Assembly: GCA_037953625.1 (NCBI GenBank) | Contig: CM075655.1 | Coordinates: 81,371,501-81,435,500 of the forward strand | Direction: 5' to 3' | DNA: 64,000 nt | From: Crotalaria pallida | Lineage: Eukaryota; Streptophyta; Magnoliopsida; Fabales; Fabaceae | Shown here: positions 11,114-24,700 of the stretch, piece by piece | Layout of the letters: every line of letters begins with the position of its first letter | Position numbering within the stretch: the stretch's first letter is position 1 | Notes under the pieces: model-generated | What the model was told of the DNA's origin: nothing | What the model saw: only the letters and a program-made list of their open reading frames with translations | Databases searched by the model: none | Position numbers and translations under genes: made by a program

Positions 11114-11630
11114 GGCTTAATTATGTAACAAGACCCTGAAGTTTGGGGTACTTCTGCTAAATACTTATATTTTTTTTTTCTCAATGTCTGATTCCTTGAA
11201 GTTACTTCTGGGTTTGTCATATACCCCTATTACCAATTCTGGCTAATCTTGCTGACATGTAACATCAGAATCCTAATCAGACGCAAGAAATTGGTCATGT
11301 GGTGCTGCGTGATGTCACATGGACGAAGACGACCTCTCTCTTCAATCCTTTCTTTTATTTTTTTATTTAACTAAAAATATAAAAATATTAAGTTTTATTA
11401 GTTTTTTAATTTACAAAAAAAGTATCTTCACCCACGGGGCACCAGATGCCTAACCTCCTGGCCCTCTGACCAGGATTCCGATGTTACATGTCAGCAAAAT
11501 TGGCCAGAATTGGTAGTAGGGGTATATTACAAACTCGGAAGTAACTTCGGGAATTCAAACAACGAAAAAAAAAAGAATAAGCGTATCTGACAAAAGTACC
11601 CCAAACTTCAGGCTGTGACATAATTAAGCC
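11114..11630. mobile_element. Mutator-type MITE with exact 9-bp TSD
   Basis: The ends are GGCTTAATTATG and CATAATTAAGCC. AAAACATTA is repeated exactly at 11105-11113 and 11631-11639. Inner arms (TTTGGGGTACTT and AAGTACCCCAAA; ATTGGTAGTAGGGGTATA and its inverse) form a long inverted repeat. Relatives are at 15480-15918 and 17209-17675. Confidence 0.82.
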
Positions 11631-12140
11631 AAAACATTATATGAGCAGCAAAACCGTGGTGTTGTTGATTAACAACTAATGAGCAAAAAACTCTCAAAAT
11701 TTGACATTGATTGAGCCCTTCTCTCAGAAATCAAACTCACAGAATCTGAAATGCCACACACAATTCCATAGGTGGATGGATGGTCCAAATCATATTTGCC
11801 TTTCACCTTTCAACCCAACCTATAGACATAAGAAATAAAACCCTTCCTTCTCTTCCAATCCATTCCATTATTTAATGGATAACCATATTGAAAATGTTTT
11901 TTGTTCACCACATAGGCAACATTTTGGCAACACTTTTCAGATAGCAGATACTTAGCTTGTTATATAAAACTGAAAAGGCATGTCAAAAGTGTCACTCTCA
12001 ATCTCAAATATACACACTCAATCTCAAATATACACACATAACAATGTTTCTAACCATATACACACTTTTTTTTTATTTATTTGAATATATACCACATGGG
12101 TTTCATTTCATATAATATAATGTTCACGCAAGCAATGCAA

Positions 12141-15100
12141 CTAAGTTGCTTCTTCTTCATCAATCTCATCATCATCTTCTTCAATTGCTGCAGCATCCTG
12201 ATACTGCTGGTACTCAGCAACCAAATCATTCATGTTACTCTCAGCCTCAGTGAACTCCATCTCATCCATGCCCTCAGCAGTGTACCAATGCAAGAAAGCC
12301 TTCCTCTTGAACATGACAGTGAACTGCTCCGACACACGCCGAAACATCTCCTGAATGGAAGTAGAGTTGCCCATGAATGTGGATGACATTGACAACCCTG
12401 TTGGTGGGATGTCACACACACTTGATTTCACATTGTTTGGTATCCATTCAACAAAGTAGGATGAGTTCTTGTTCTGCACGTTTATCATTTGTTCATCCAC
12501 TTCTTTGGTGCTCATTTTGCCACGGAACATGGCTGAGGCTGTTAGGTACCTACAATTATGCACGTACGTATCCACATTTATATAGATTAATCATTTTTTA
12601 AGCTAATCACTCTAATTTACACACATTGAAATTTACATGTAAGCTAATGACTTGTACAAAAAAGATTACCTATCTAATCTTTCTTTATTATTATAATTTT
12701 GAGCACATCATCATCAATATAGTCATTGAAATTGAAATGGTTAATTTGGTCTATGACAATGAAAATTTAGTCCTTAACTTTGATAACATCATTCAATTAA
12801 TTTAGTCTCTCACATTAGTAAATCATCAACTTAGTAATTGAAACTTAGTTCAATCGATCAATTTGGTCCTTATAAAGTTGCAAATCCTAATGTTTGACTT
12901 TGGAATTATTTTTTGTTCTTCAAAGGATAGTCACTATTTTTTATCAAGGTTTGTTAAATAAATCATACTTAACTTGCTACATAAAATACTTTGTCAGATT
13001 TAATAGATCACACTTAATATGCTACATAAAATTGACTGATAGTGCCAAATTCAGAACCAAATTGATGTTTTACTTTTGTTATCTCAACTTTTCTTACATC
13101 ATTTTAAGGATATATGAATGTATCAATAAGCAATAATCATCCAATACAGATAACACAAACTTATACTATATCAATAACAAGGTATAATGATGTCAAGAGA
13201 AGTGTGAGAACATAGGGGTATGTACCTTCCATGTCTAGGGTCAGCAGCACACATCATGTTTCTAGCATCCCACATTTGCTGAGTGAGTTCAGGGATAGTG
13301 AGGGCTCTGTACTGTTGGGAGCCCCTTGATGTTAAGGGTGCAAAACCAACCATGAAGAAGTGTAAGCGTGGGAAAGGGATGAGGTTAACTGCTAGTTTGC
13401 GTAGATCCGAGTTGAGTTGCCCTGGGAAGCGGAGGCAGCATGTTACTCCACTCATTGTTGTTGATATCAAATGGTTCAGATCACCAACTGCATATAAACC
13501 AACAACAAAACACACACATCATGTGTCACACAGGACAAGTAACCTTAATCATATTTGAAAAATGCTACTAATTGGTAATTAGAAATGTTTCTTTAACATT
13601 AAAATTGGGACAACATATCATTCCTCTTCCCTTTATAATGTCTTTTTGAAATGTGAATATAAGTCATGAGAGAAAGAAAATAAATGTATACAATGTCAAC
13701 TACAAAATTTAAAACTTGATGTCCAAGTAACAGGACTTTTTACTAGTATAATAAAACACTAGAGTTTAGTTGTAAGAATGGGGTTTGTGACACTTACAAC
13801 TAGGATTTGTGAGCTTGAGGGTTCTGAAACAGATATCATAGAGTGCCTCATTATCAAGGACCATGCATTCATCAGCATTCTCAACTAGTTGATGGACAGA
13901 GAGGGTGGCATTGTAGGGTTCAACCACAGTGTCAGAGACCTTAGGGGAAGGAAAAACTGAGAAAGTCAACATCATCCTATCAGGATACTCTTCTCTTATC
14001 TTTGAGATGAGCAGGGTTCCCATTCCTGATCCTGTTCCACCTCCCAGTGAATGACAAATTTGGAAACCTGTCATGAAAAAAATTCACATGCATAAAGCTA
14101 TATAAATAATTAGAGTAATGATATTTCTACCTCACTTTTTCAACACATCTCACTTTATTGGACTACTTTATAAGCATTGATTATTTATCATTGTTGTTTC
14201 CATAACACAAGACTTTTGATCAATGGGTATAAAGTAACTGCGAAAATGGACGTGGGTAAAAAGTGATTCAAGATGATGATTTTCTGAAAAATAATATTCT
14301 GACTCCTCCTATTTATAATAAATGTCATCTCATCACTTTTTTTATAGCATCACTTTTTATATATAACTCTTAGTCATCTATCATTTATCCATTGTTATTT
14401 TCAAAGTGAAAAGTCTTTTGATTAGTGGTTTATAAAACAGATATATAGAAAGTGTGAATTGAAACAGTCTCTTGATCAATGGTTATAAAGCGGATATATA
14501 GAAAGTGTGAATTGCGGTGAGTATATCACAAATAATTATTTCCCAAACAGGACAAAATATCAGTAGTGTAATGCACGCGAATAGAATACCGATGCTGATA
14601 TATCCACTAGAATTTTTGTACAAGTTTTACAGCATAATTTTCCATAGCCAAATTGATAAACAAATCAGCAGCTTAACATATTGAAGAATTTAAATTTTGT
14701 TTCTGATTTCTGAGCCATGACAAGGTGTTTATGCATAACAATAACATATTATCAATGCATGGACATCAAATTTTGTCAATTCACTAAACCTGAAATGAAC
14801 TAACTGAGGTGAAATGAGAAAGTTACCCTGCAAGCAGTCACAGTTCTCGGCTTCTTTGCGAACAACATCAAGAACAGAATCAATAAGCTCTGCTCCCTCA
14901 GTGTAGTGCCCTTTAGCCCAGTTATTTCCAGCTCCATTTTGTCCAAACACAAAGTTATCAGGCCTAAAGATTTTTCCGTAAGGACCGGAACGCAAGCTGT
15001 CCATGGTTCCTGGTTCAAGGTCCATAAGCACAGCTCTAGGAACATACCTTCCACCACTTGCTTCATTGTAGTAAACATTAACCCTCTCAAGTTGAAGATG

Positions 15101-15220
15101 GGACTTCCCTACATAACTTCCAGTTGGATCTATCCCATGTTCATCACACATAACCTCCCAGAACTTGCCTCCAATTTGGTTTCCACATTGACCAGCTTGG
15201 ATGTGAAGAATTTCTCTCAT
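12141..15220 (-). CDS. TUB: Beta-tubulin, complete, four exons
   Basis: Exons on the minus strand are 15220..14827 (394 nt), 14067..13798 (270 nt), 13487..13226 (262 nt) and 12549..12141 (409 nt). They total 1335 nt, or 444 residues plus TAG. All introns are GT-AG and phases join. The protein starts [24 protein letters not shown] is the autoregulatory start of beta-tubulins. GGGTGSG at residues 140-146 is the GTP-binding tubulin signature. The tail is acidic ([14 protein letters not shown]), where post-translational modification and motor contacts occur. It forms alpha/beta dimers that build microtubules. Introns 1 (after nt 394) and 2 (after nt 664) are at the usual plant positions. The third intron (13225..12550), splitting an Arg codon at residue 309, is extra compared with the two-intron layout I know for plant TUB genes. 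Intron 1 holds a small tandem duplication near 14430-14515. Confidence 0.95.
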
Positions 15221-15479
15221 TTTTTGAATATGTGTCCTTGATGAAATGAAAAAGTTCAATGGAATATAAAAAAGTAATAATGATACTAATGATAGTGATT
15301 CAAGAAAAAAGCTTCAGAACTGTAACACTGAATTAGATCAAGTACCAGTTGAGAAATGGAATGAATAGGATTAGAGGAATGGATGGCCTTTTGTAGATGC
15401 AAGGCAAGAGGCCATGCACATGTATTTCTGTTTTTCACTTATTAACTTCTATGTATATACGCATTCCAAAGAAATTAAA
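15221..15479 (-). promoter_or_regulatory. Upstream region of beta-tubulin
   Basis: This lies between the tubulin start codon and a MITE starting at 15480. It should hold the 5' leader and proximal promoter. No unambiguous TATA box or transcription start could be fixed by eye. Confidence 0.35.
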
Positions 15480-15918
15480 GGATTAATTATGTGTCTGAAA
15501 TTAGGATCCTTTTGTTACGGTTTCTCTCTCTCTCTCTTTTTTTTTAATATTTGGGTTTTTGAAGTTACTTTTGAATTTTGCAAATTTGTCGCATCAAAAT
15601 CCTTTAGAAGGCTAGCCACATGGTGTCATGCGGACGAAGATATTTTTTTTATTTAAAAAACTAAAAAATTAATATTTTTATATTTTTAGTTAAGAAAAAA
15701 AAAAGATTTGAGAGAGAAGTCGTTTTCACCCACATGGCTAATTTCCTGTATTTTACTAGGATTCTGATATGATAGTAAAATTTGACGAGAATTGATAAGA
15801 GGGATATATGGCAAACCCATAAGCAACTTCAGAGAGCTAGACATTGTGAGAAAAAAAAAACAAGGGTTTATTATGACAAAATGATCCTAAAGTTTAATTA
15901 CTGGAAAATAATTAAGCC
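15480..15918. mobile_element. Mutator-type MITE, diverged copy
   Basis: The ends GGATTAATTATGTG and ATAATTAAGCCC resemble the 11114-11630 element. Outside are GAAATTAAA (left) and AAAATTAAA (right), a possible 9-bp duplication with one mismatch. A TCTCTCTCTCTC tract and poly-T lie inside. Confidence 0.6.
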
Positions 15919-17208
15919 CAAAATTAAAACGGGCACCACATGTTATCCCACAACTGTTAAATTTGAGATATTATAGATGATAAAACTTGTACCTCCTTTC
16001 TATTAAATGGAAAAATAAAATTAAATAGAAGTTCAATTAATAATTTCATGTGAGTTTGTTGGGATGGGGTCATGTCAGTCTAATTCCAAGTAGGCTAATG
16101 AGCTGGATAAGGAAGGTGACAAGAAGATTGTTTGATTGTTCTTATGACCTTATGCTAGCTATCTGATTTATCAGTGCTTCCTACCACTAGATATCCTATC
16201 TGTCAGCATGATTCCATCTTGTCATTTCCTGGTTTGGTCACCATGCTTTTCCAGATTATGAATTTTTACCTCATTAAGGACAACCATGGATATATAACTT
16301 TTTAGGTTTTTGGCTAGAGGTTCATTTCACTAGTTGTTTTGACAAGACTTTGGTTTATGTTTTGACTTTTGAGTTTGGACAAGCATAATATGCAACTTTA
16401 CCTTTACCAAAATGGACTCAACCACTGAAATAGAATTGAACAATCTCAAGTTCAGTAAGAAACAATTACTAATTCTCAGTCATTCAAACTTTCTTAGATA
16501 AAATTGTCAAATGTGCATGTCTTTAGTCATATAAGGCCCTAGTGAATAACCTAATAGATTATGAAATCAATTATTAAGGGCATCAGAATCCCATTGCAAC
16601 CTGTATCCTTCTCAAGACAACTATTTCCATACCCACCAGCTACCATAACAGTAGTTGGCTACTAGTGGAGGGAATCCTTAGTCTTGATGAGTATCAAAGT
16701 GATCATTGGCATAAGAGCATTAATATTATTCTCATATATAATTCGATTTGGATTTTTATTTAATTTAATGAAACAAAAATAAGTGTGACATAACTATAAG
16801 AAAAAGTTGTGAATGTGAGTATATCATTTCACATCTTGGAGTATTGGTAAATATTTGCTACCTGGTGAACAAAGGCTTTAACATAGCAGAATGTCTAATG
16901 GTGATTGCAGGTTATGCTGTTGGATAAGTAGTTTTCAAGTCATTGAATGAAACAAATAAGGTAGACCATCAATTCTAATATAGTTAGATAAAGTTTGAGG
17001 TAGAATGTACACTAGTCCCTCCAGCCTCCACTCTCCAACCAGCTGCATTTAAAGATGTTCACATTTTCTTTCTCAAACTATGTTGGATAAACACTTTAAT
17101 CAAATATTCAATAATAAACTTAAAATGAATGGTTTGTAAATGTGATACGTCTACGCTTCCTTCTCCTCCAGCAAAAACCCAAATTCAAGTATTGTATAAA
17201 GAAAAAAA
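15919..17208. other. Intergenic sequence without recognised feature
   Basis: About 1.3 kb of AT-rich sequence lies between two MITEs. I see no long ORF, RNA gene, tandem repeat or terminal repeat in it. It may contain distal promoter elements of the tubulin gene. Confidence 0.4.
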
Positions 17209-17675
17209 GGCTTAATTATGTCATATGCCCTTTTTTTTTTCCTCCAATGTTTGACTCCCCGAAGTTACTTGTGAGTTTATCATATACCCCTACTACCGAT
17301 TCTAGCCAATTTTGCTGACATATAACATTGGAATCCTCATCAGATGCAGGAGGTTAAGCACCTGGTGCCCCGTGGTCGAAGATCCTTTTTTAAAAAAATT
17401 TAAAAAACTAAAAAATTTAATATTTTTATATTTTTAGTTAAATAAAAAAAGAGAAAAAAATTGAAGAGAGAGGTCGTCTTCGCCTGTGTGACATCACTCG
17501 ACACCACATGACCAACCTCCTACGTCTGATCGGGATTCCGATGTTACATGTCGGCAAAATTGGCTAGAATTGGTAGTAGGGGTATATGATAAACTCAGAA
17601 GAGTCAAACATTGGAAAAAAAAAGAATAAAGGTATTTAACAAAAGTACCTCAAACTTCAGAGACCTGTAATATAG
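17209..17675. mobile_element. Mutator-type MITE, third copy
   Basis: It starts GGCTTAATTATG and carries the inner inverted arms ACCCCTACTACCGATTCTAG and AGAATTGGTAGTAGGGGTAT. The right end (near AAAGTACCTCAAACTTCAGA) has decayed, so the boundary and target-site duplication are uncertain. Confidence 0.62.
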
Positions 17676-17814
17676 GATGTTTCGGTCCAAGAAGGTTACA
17701 GGTTACCTCTACAAAGTACATATGATCAGACAAAAATAAATAATTTATTATTTCTATAAATTACTGATAAACTTATTGACGCTAAAAATACTAACAAAAA
17801 TGCATTCAATTAGT

Positions 17815-17842
<28 letters not shown>
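17815..17842. repeat. (TA)n microsatellite
   Basis: A run of TA dinucleotides lies directly beside the MITE that begins at 17845. Confidence 0.9.
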
Positions 17843-17844
<2 letters not shown>

Positions 17845-17845
<1 letters not shown>

Positions 17846-18183
17846 GCTAAACTACTCATTTGGTCTCTTACCTTATTTTTTGTTATCAAATTGGTTCTTC
17901 ATGTTTTTTGGATATCATATTGGTCCCTCACGTTTCTTTTCACTCAATTTGATTCCTGAGTTATTGTTCATCCTACGTGGACCAGCATGATAGTCACACG
18001 TGTCATTTATCTCTCCAACGATGCAAACGTGGACCAATATGATATTGACACGTAGGATGAACACTAATTCATGAACCAATCTGATAGCAAAACAAATATG
18101 AAGAACCAATATGATATCGAAAAAACATGAGAGACCAATTTGATATTGGAAAATAAGATAAGGGACAAATGAGCAATTTAGCC
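17845..18183. mobile_element. Foldback MITE
   Basis: The left arm GGCTAAACTACTCATTTGGT is inverted at the right end as ACAAATGAGCAATTTAGCC. Further inverted segments include TTCATCCTACGTGGACCA and its complement near 18000-18060. Almost the whole element folds back on itself. Non-coding. Confidence 0.7.
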
Positions 18184-18332
18184 CGATAAAACCTCTCCAA
18201 AATGAGTGACTCTAAAATGTGAAATATATCTTGGATGATTCGGTGAACTGTCTTCATAATTCTGTCAAGTAGCAATGACTAGTATAAGGACATGCATTAA
18301 AGTTAAAATATCTGCCTTACATATCAGCTTCG

Positions 18333-18333
<1 letters not shown>

Positions 18334-18367
<34 letters not shown>
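18334..18367. repeat. Poly-G run of 34 bases
   Basis: Thirty-four consecutive G follow CGC at 18331-18333. Such runs are rare in AT-rich plant DNA and hard to sequence, so the true length may differ. Confidence 0.9.
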
Positions 18368-18369
<2 letters not shown>

Positions 18370-18792
18370 GAATAAATAAGATAAATAGTTGTAATCTTAC
18401 CAACAAAAAAATAGTCGGAAAATTTGTGATGCTAATGGGAACTAATCCTACATTCCTAGAATCCTAGTCTAGAACTAGAGAAAAACAAACTTAGTTCTAG
18501 CAAAATTGGTAATTACAACAAACCATTAGTCTATCGCCACTTCTGTGAATAAAATGATTAACCTGATGAGATCTTCAACTTTAGGATATGAATTAAATAC
18601 CAGCTTGATCAGATCAAGATTCCAATGAAAAAGTACATGAGAAGCCTTGAAGGCAAAAATTACATCAGAAATTATTTCCTATATCCAAATGCAGATCACA
18701 ACAGAGGGAACCAGGACTACAACTAGTAAGGGTTTATACATATATTAATCTCTCCCACAGAAATGAGGAAGCAGCAGCCAGTTGAATACACT

Positions 18793-21700
18793 TCAATAAA
18801 GTAGTTCCTCAAATACACGATCTACAGATTGCTCCCACTTTCCATGATACAATTCCAAAAGCCTCTCTGCCGGGGTAACACCTGCCACCATAAAGATTGA
18901 TTAGACAAATATATAGGAGATAGAGACAAAACAACCAAGTACCAACGAAAGAAACAAAAATAATGCCTTTAGTAAAGAAATACATTTCAAATGTAACTTG
19001 GGTCATATAGTAGTACCATAATTAAAATTCTGGCCAAAACTCACATAACTCTTAATAGCTTGATTTTGAGAAGATACTGTATTTGTAGCCTTTGTTTAAT
19101 AAATCAGAAAGTTACCCAGGAATTATAAGAGAATAAGAGCCTCAAGAAACCAAAAAGATAGAAGAGATTTTTTTTTTTGACACAATAAAAAAAGCAAAAT
19201 CTTAAGATTAAAGCTCCACATAATCAATGTTATCAACACAAAAATAATATAAATTGAGTAAACAAGTTATAAACTAGATGTGAATGTTAGAATTTACGAA
19301 AAACGTCACATAATATTGCAATATGTTGGAACGTCTTATTAGAGTAACCTAGATGATCACTTGGAATTTATTTTCAACTTATATTCATTGTTTTGTTTCC
19401 TTGTTTAATTATAAACCAAGAGTTCACTATTGTATAAATAGGAGTATAGGACTGTTGAGTTTCGTCTTTTGGATCACAATATCATCACAAAATATTAATA
19501 TAGAGTCTCATATTATTCTATCTTTTCTCCTTCTATACCTAAAGCCCTTGAATCGAGCATGGCACCAAAGATATACCAATGAAATAGGGGCCTGTGGAGG
19601 GCCTTTAAAGCTACGGCTACAGGAGATGCATAATTAATGAGTATACAACCGATATATCAATTACCTGTTCTGACCACCTCGGTAACCTCATTCAAAAATC
19701 CTGACTCCTTGAAGCCTCTTCTTTCCAAGCCATCCTGTAAGGCACACCAATGCCCTTAGTAACAACATTGACGATAAACAACAATACCAAAAATAATGAC
19801 AACTTACCTTTGCCAACTTTAGAACATCTTCAGCAACATGCTTCAGCAAACCGTCCCGGAATGGTGTCTTTAGACCAGTGACGGGAACCTGCCAGATAAA
19901 GCCTGTACTGATCAGTAACATATATTATAAATAATGACCATGGATTAAATATAAGGTGTTGGATAATACTAAATTAATTTATGACACCAGGTCTATGGCA
20001 CGTATAATTCTTATGAAGTAAAAAAGAGGAACATCTCAAGCTGAAATCCTAGTATACTTGTGTGTATAGTGTGTGTCAAATGTCAATATATGTGTGTGTT
20101 GGGGAGGATTTAAACCCGAGAAGGAACTCATCTTTCTTCTTCCAGGTTTGAAATGATATTTAGCCCTATAGAAGTCAAGAACCTAACAATTATCTTCTTT
20201 AGGGTTAGCATCTAACTTGAGTTTCTCTTTTTATTTCATTGGAGATAACTTACTTTGAGCCTTTATGTTGAATTATTTCTTGATTTGAATTCAAAAGCAC
20301 TATTATCAAGTGATCAAGACAAGTTCAATCCTCACTTACCCCACTTCCAAATTACAACAAAAAGCACAGAAAGGATGTGCCAACCCAACAACATTTTGCA
20401 ATAGAGGTCATGCTAGAGATTTGAAAAAACCAAAAACCATATTTGAAACTGTATCTAACAGCTTAAGCTTTTGGGTTGAATAATAACAATGAAGTGATGA
20501 AATTGTTACTAACGATGTTACCTTATTCCTTAGCATTTCTCTTTCTTCTTTAGTCCAATCTGCTGTAATATCTAAAACATTTTGAAGAGAAACCTCATCG
20601 TACAATATCCCTACCTGACAAGATCATGAAAATAACAGTGAGCTTGCATAACTAAAATATTTGGGAGCATGCAAGAAAAGGTAATGAGCTTGAATATGAC
20701 AGAAAATAGACATGAAATAAAGTTACAACTACCAAAAGATGACTATTAAGTACATAATTCCATTTGTTTTTCTAAAACAAAGCCATCGGATAGTTGTACA
20801 GGTATGACCTCTACAAGAATAGGCTATGTCAGTCATAAGGACAATATCATGCACAAGTTGTAAATTGCCACTCACCCAAAATGCTGGTAAAGCACATAAC
20901 CTTCTCCAAGGCCCTCCATCAGCACCTCTCATCTCCAAATACCTCTTCAGCCTGACCTGAAAAAGAGTAATGGTAAAAATAATACAACTTCATAAATGCC
21001 GCAAAAGCAACAGATACCAGTTAAATTGTAAAACCAATAAGAACAAACCTCAGGAAATATGGTTGTCAAGTGATTCTCCCAATCATTGAGGGTTGGTAAT
21101 TCACCAGGAATAGAGGGAAGCCTTCCTGCCAAGAAGTCCTGCAATGAAATAATAATAAATTCTCTACATTGAATAAATCAAGGGTATATGAATACTATGG
21201 TCACAGGTGAAGTTTTTAAAAAATGGAAGTAGAGCAATGCTAGCAACACACTCTTTTCACCACTTTCTTCAATACTTTCTATTGCTGGGTGGAATTCATA
21301 TGGGACCCACTAAATAGAGAAGACACATAATATAGTGCTCCTACAATAATTCCTCCAATAATAGAGAGTGCTTTGAGATAGGGGTTTGCTAGCATTTCTT
21401 GATGGAAGTAAGTTTGAAAATAGACAGCGAAGGCCACACAGATAGCCTTAAATTACAAGAGTAGATAGAGATAGATAGGAACCCTGAAGGTCATGCCGGT
21501 ACAGTCGATATATTTTTTGTTCCGATAAACAAAATACATTGGAACATCAAGAGCATAATCCACATATTGCTCAAACCTGCAATGAGAGAGTTGGAAACGA
21601 TCAACTAAAATTAAAAAGATTAACCAAATCGATGCATGAAATATCAATGACAATTTTAAAGTAAATAAAAAAAAAATTTGGAATTCATCACACAAAATGA

Positions 21701-24700
21701 CAGTGTAATATCAATTTTTTTATTTCAACTGAATTATTACGGAAAAAATACAACTTCAAAATTTTAACTGCATATGAAATAGGAATGCCATTTCCTAAAG
21801 AGGAATACAACATAAGTAACCCAATAAATTATAGTCGATTTTTTTTTTTTTTTTTTTTATGAATTCTTTCTTCAAATCCTTGACTAAGTAAAAACAATAT
21901 GAAAGATGACCGAATCAGCAAAAGGATAAATAGATCTTTCACAATAAAAACAAATTGTATTTTATTTTTAATGCCTTATTTTAAATTCAATGGAAACCCG
22001 TGACGGGTAGAGTCAGAATACTTAGCAATAAAAGTGTATCCCTTTATTCTTCCTGATTCAAAAATAATATCTCTTACCCGAAGGAGTCGTCAAAAACAAA
22101 GGGCAGCATGCCTGAGCGATCCTTGTCAGTATCAGTCCAAATATGGCTGTTTCAAGTGTGGGAAAACTCAGATAAGGTACATTAGTAATGCAATCAATGT
22201 GAGAAAGTTAACAAATGCATTAGATCTTTGGAGTACCTTCTCAAACTGACAAAACCATTTGGCTTTCCTTCTTTGAAGGGTGAATTAGCAAAAAGAGCTG
22301 TTGCTATCTGTTGTAAAGATAACACTAATTATATAGTCCGCAGCACTTACCAAGTTCCAAAAGAATAATAAATACAAGTTCTTGTTTCTTACAGGCTGTA
22401 AAGCTAGGCCAGCGCGAAATTTCCTGATCATGTCAGCCTCAGAACTAAAGTCAAGATTGACCTATAAAAGGAGTAGTTCAAAAATATCACTATCCAGAGT
22501 GAGAGCCCTTTTTAGGCCATGAGTATTAGAGATGATAACATGTTTGTTTTAGATGATACTCTTTTCACCATGATCAAATTAAGGTTGGTTTGTAAAATAG
22601 AACTCAGCTCACAAATCATCATGTCTCACCTGTACAGTGCATGTCCTGAACATCATGTCAAGACCAAGAGTACCAACTTTGGGCATGTAATTCCTCATAA
22701 TCTCATATCTTCCCTGAACAACAATACACGGTGAGATAGCAAGTAATTGAACCACTTAAGGTTAACAAAGAAGCACTGTCATTGTTCAGTTACCAAGTCA
22801 AATAGGCCCACTTACGAGGCCTCCCCTGACATGACTTGCTCATAGATAAAAAGGAAATCAATGACACCACAAACGGGGATCATTGCTACACTATTGAAAC
22901 GTGGAATATCACTGATTACGATATGAGTAATAACCTTCTATATAGCCATATTTCTGGAATAGAATAAAAAAGCAAAAATACTGAAAAATTGTAGTTTAAT
23001 AATGACAGCTGCTATATAAGCAGACACAGTTAATGCATCTGTCAGGAAAAAGTGTGTACTACCACAAATTGCTGAATACCGGCTCATCCAAAAACCTCAA
23101 AAGAAGGCTATTTGTTCATTCAGGTGCAAATTAAGTTATCAAGCCCTTGTGGACAATTTGGTAGACCAAACGTCTGCAACTGAGAGTAGTAGTATCCAAA
23201 TTTCACATGACTTTCACATCAGGACTCAAGCCTGAATGAACAGAAGGAAAACAGAAGGGGTTTCCAACAATCTAATGAAACCCAGCCAAATTCAGCGACA
23301 CGTTGATCAAGACAGACCCTGGTCTTGTCATTTTAGAAAACAGCTCTTATAACTGATGCAGTCAGCAAGTGCATCTTAGCAAGAGTTTTATTTCTAGATA
23401 GCATGAAGAAATCTGTTCATGTTTCAGTCATAAAAGGATTTAAAAGATGGGGAGAAAGAAAAACTACCTTTGGCATTATAGGTATGTCTTTGATTGCCCA
23501 CTTTGGCTGAAAACCAATACCTAAAAATCCAATTCCCATTTCTTCAGCAACAGCTTTAACCTATCAATAGAAGAATAAGGAAGTAATTAACATAACAGAT
23601 CTGAAGGATATATCTAGGTCACTCATCGAATTACATAACAAGTGCTAAAATTTTTTATAAACTTTCCCCGAGAGCAAGCTTGAGTGGTAGAGCTGCGGGA
23701 GATTAAGTGTTAGCACGCCCGGGTTCAAACCACAGGGACCGTGCTTTCTCCCCCCAACCCTAAAAAAAATTGCCTATACAAAGAAGTGTTAAAATTTGGC
23801 TTTCTATTATGTCACAACATACAAAGAAAAATTAACATGACAATAACAGTGATGATGGTACATATTTGTTTGAAGATAAGATTAATTTTTCAGGGTGTGC
23901 AATGGGGTGGACATCACCCGAAACAGGAAAAGAAAACCAGAAGTTACACCCACATTGGAGAGAAAACGGTGAAAGAAAAAATTCCATATTTCTTCACCTA
24001 ATCAGAAATCAGCAGATTACTTTAACAAGTATTCATGACCAACCTGATAGAGATGGGAATTAACTTCAGCACAAGTCTGATGCAAGGTTTCAAGAGGAGC
24101 ACCGCTAAGCTCAAATTGACCCCCTGGCTCCAACGATATGCTCTGCTTCCCCTGGTCCACATAATGCGTGAAAACTTTCACTTCAAATCTCCAACAATAA
24201 CAAAGCATTGCATCGGAAGCTTGAATCAGGACACATTTTAACAAACAAAAAACATTGCAAATCTCAAACAAAAAGTTTAATATTCTGGTTCACGCAAATA
24301 TTAGCTTACCTGTTTCAATCCAATGATTTTATCACCCTCCATTATTTTATCCCAATCAAATCTCTCAGCAATACTGTTCAGCAATTCTGCTATTTGCTCA
24401 TACTTCATAGGGTGCAAACTCCCAAACTCAAATCCAAACTTCTCATGTTCAGTACCTATTCTGCAAGACAACATGAACAAAGTAATTGCCTACAGACAAA
24501 AAAAAACAAGTTAACAAATAAGAGAATGTCAAAATTTTATAACTTCACAAGGAACCTAATCAAGTCCTATGTAAACTTGCTGAATTCACAAATTGAGCTG
24601 AGCAATAGACATTAGGCAACAAGGAAACAAAACTCTTCATGAGAAAAATGAACATGAGACCCAAGGAAGATATAATTACTAATCCAAAAAAAATCTTCAA

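Noticed and set aside
12081..12386. Plus-strand ORF over the end of the tubulin gene
   Set aside because: It is antisense to the conserved tubulin exon 4, with no features of its own.
18334..18367. Telomere- or rDNA-related G-rich repeat
   Set aside because: It is a pure G homopolymer without the TTTAGGG or other unit.
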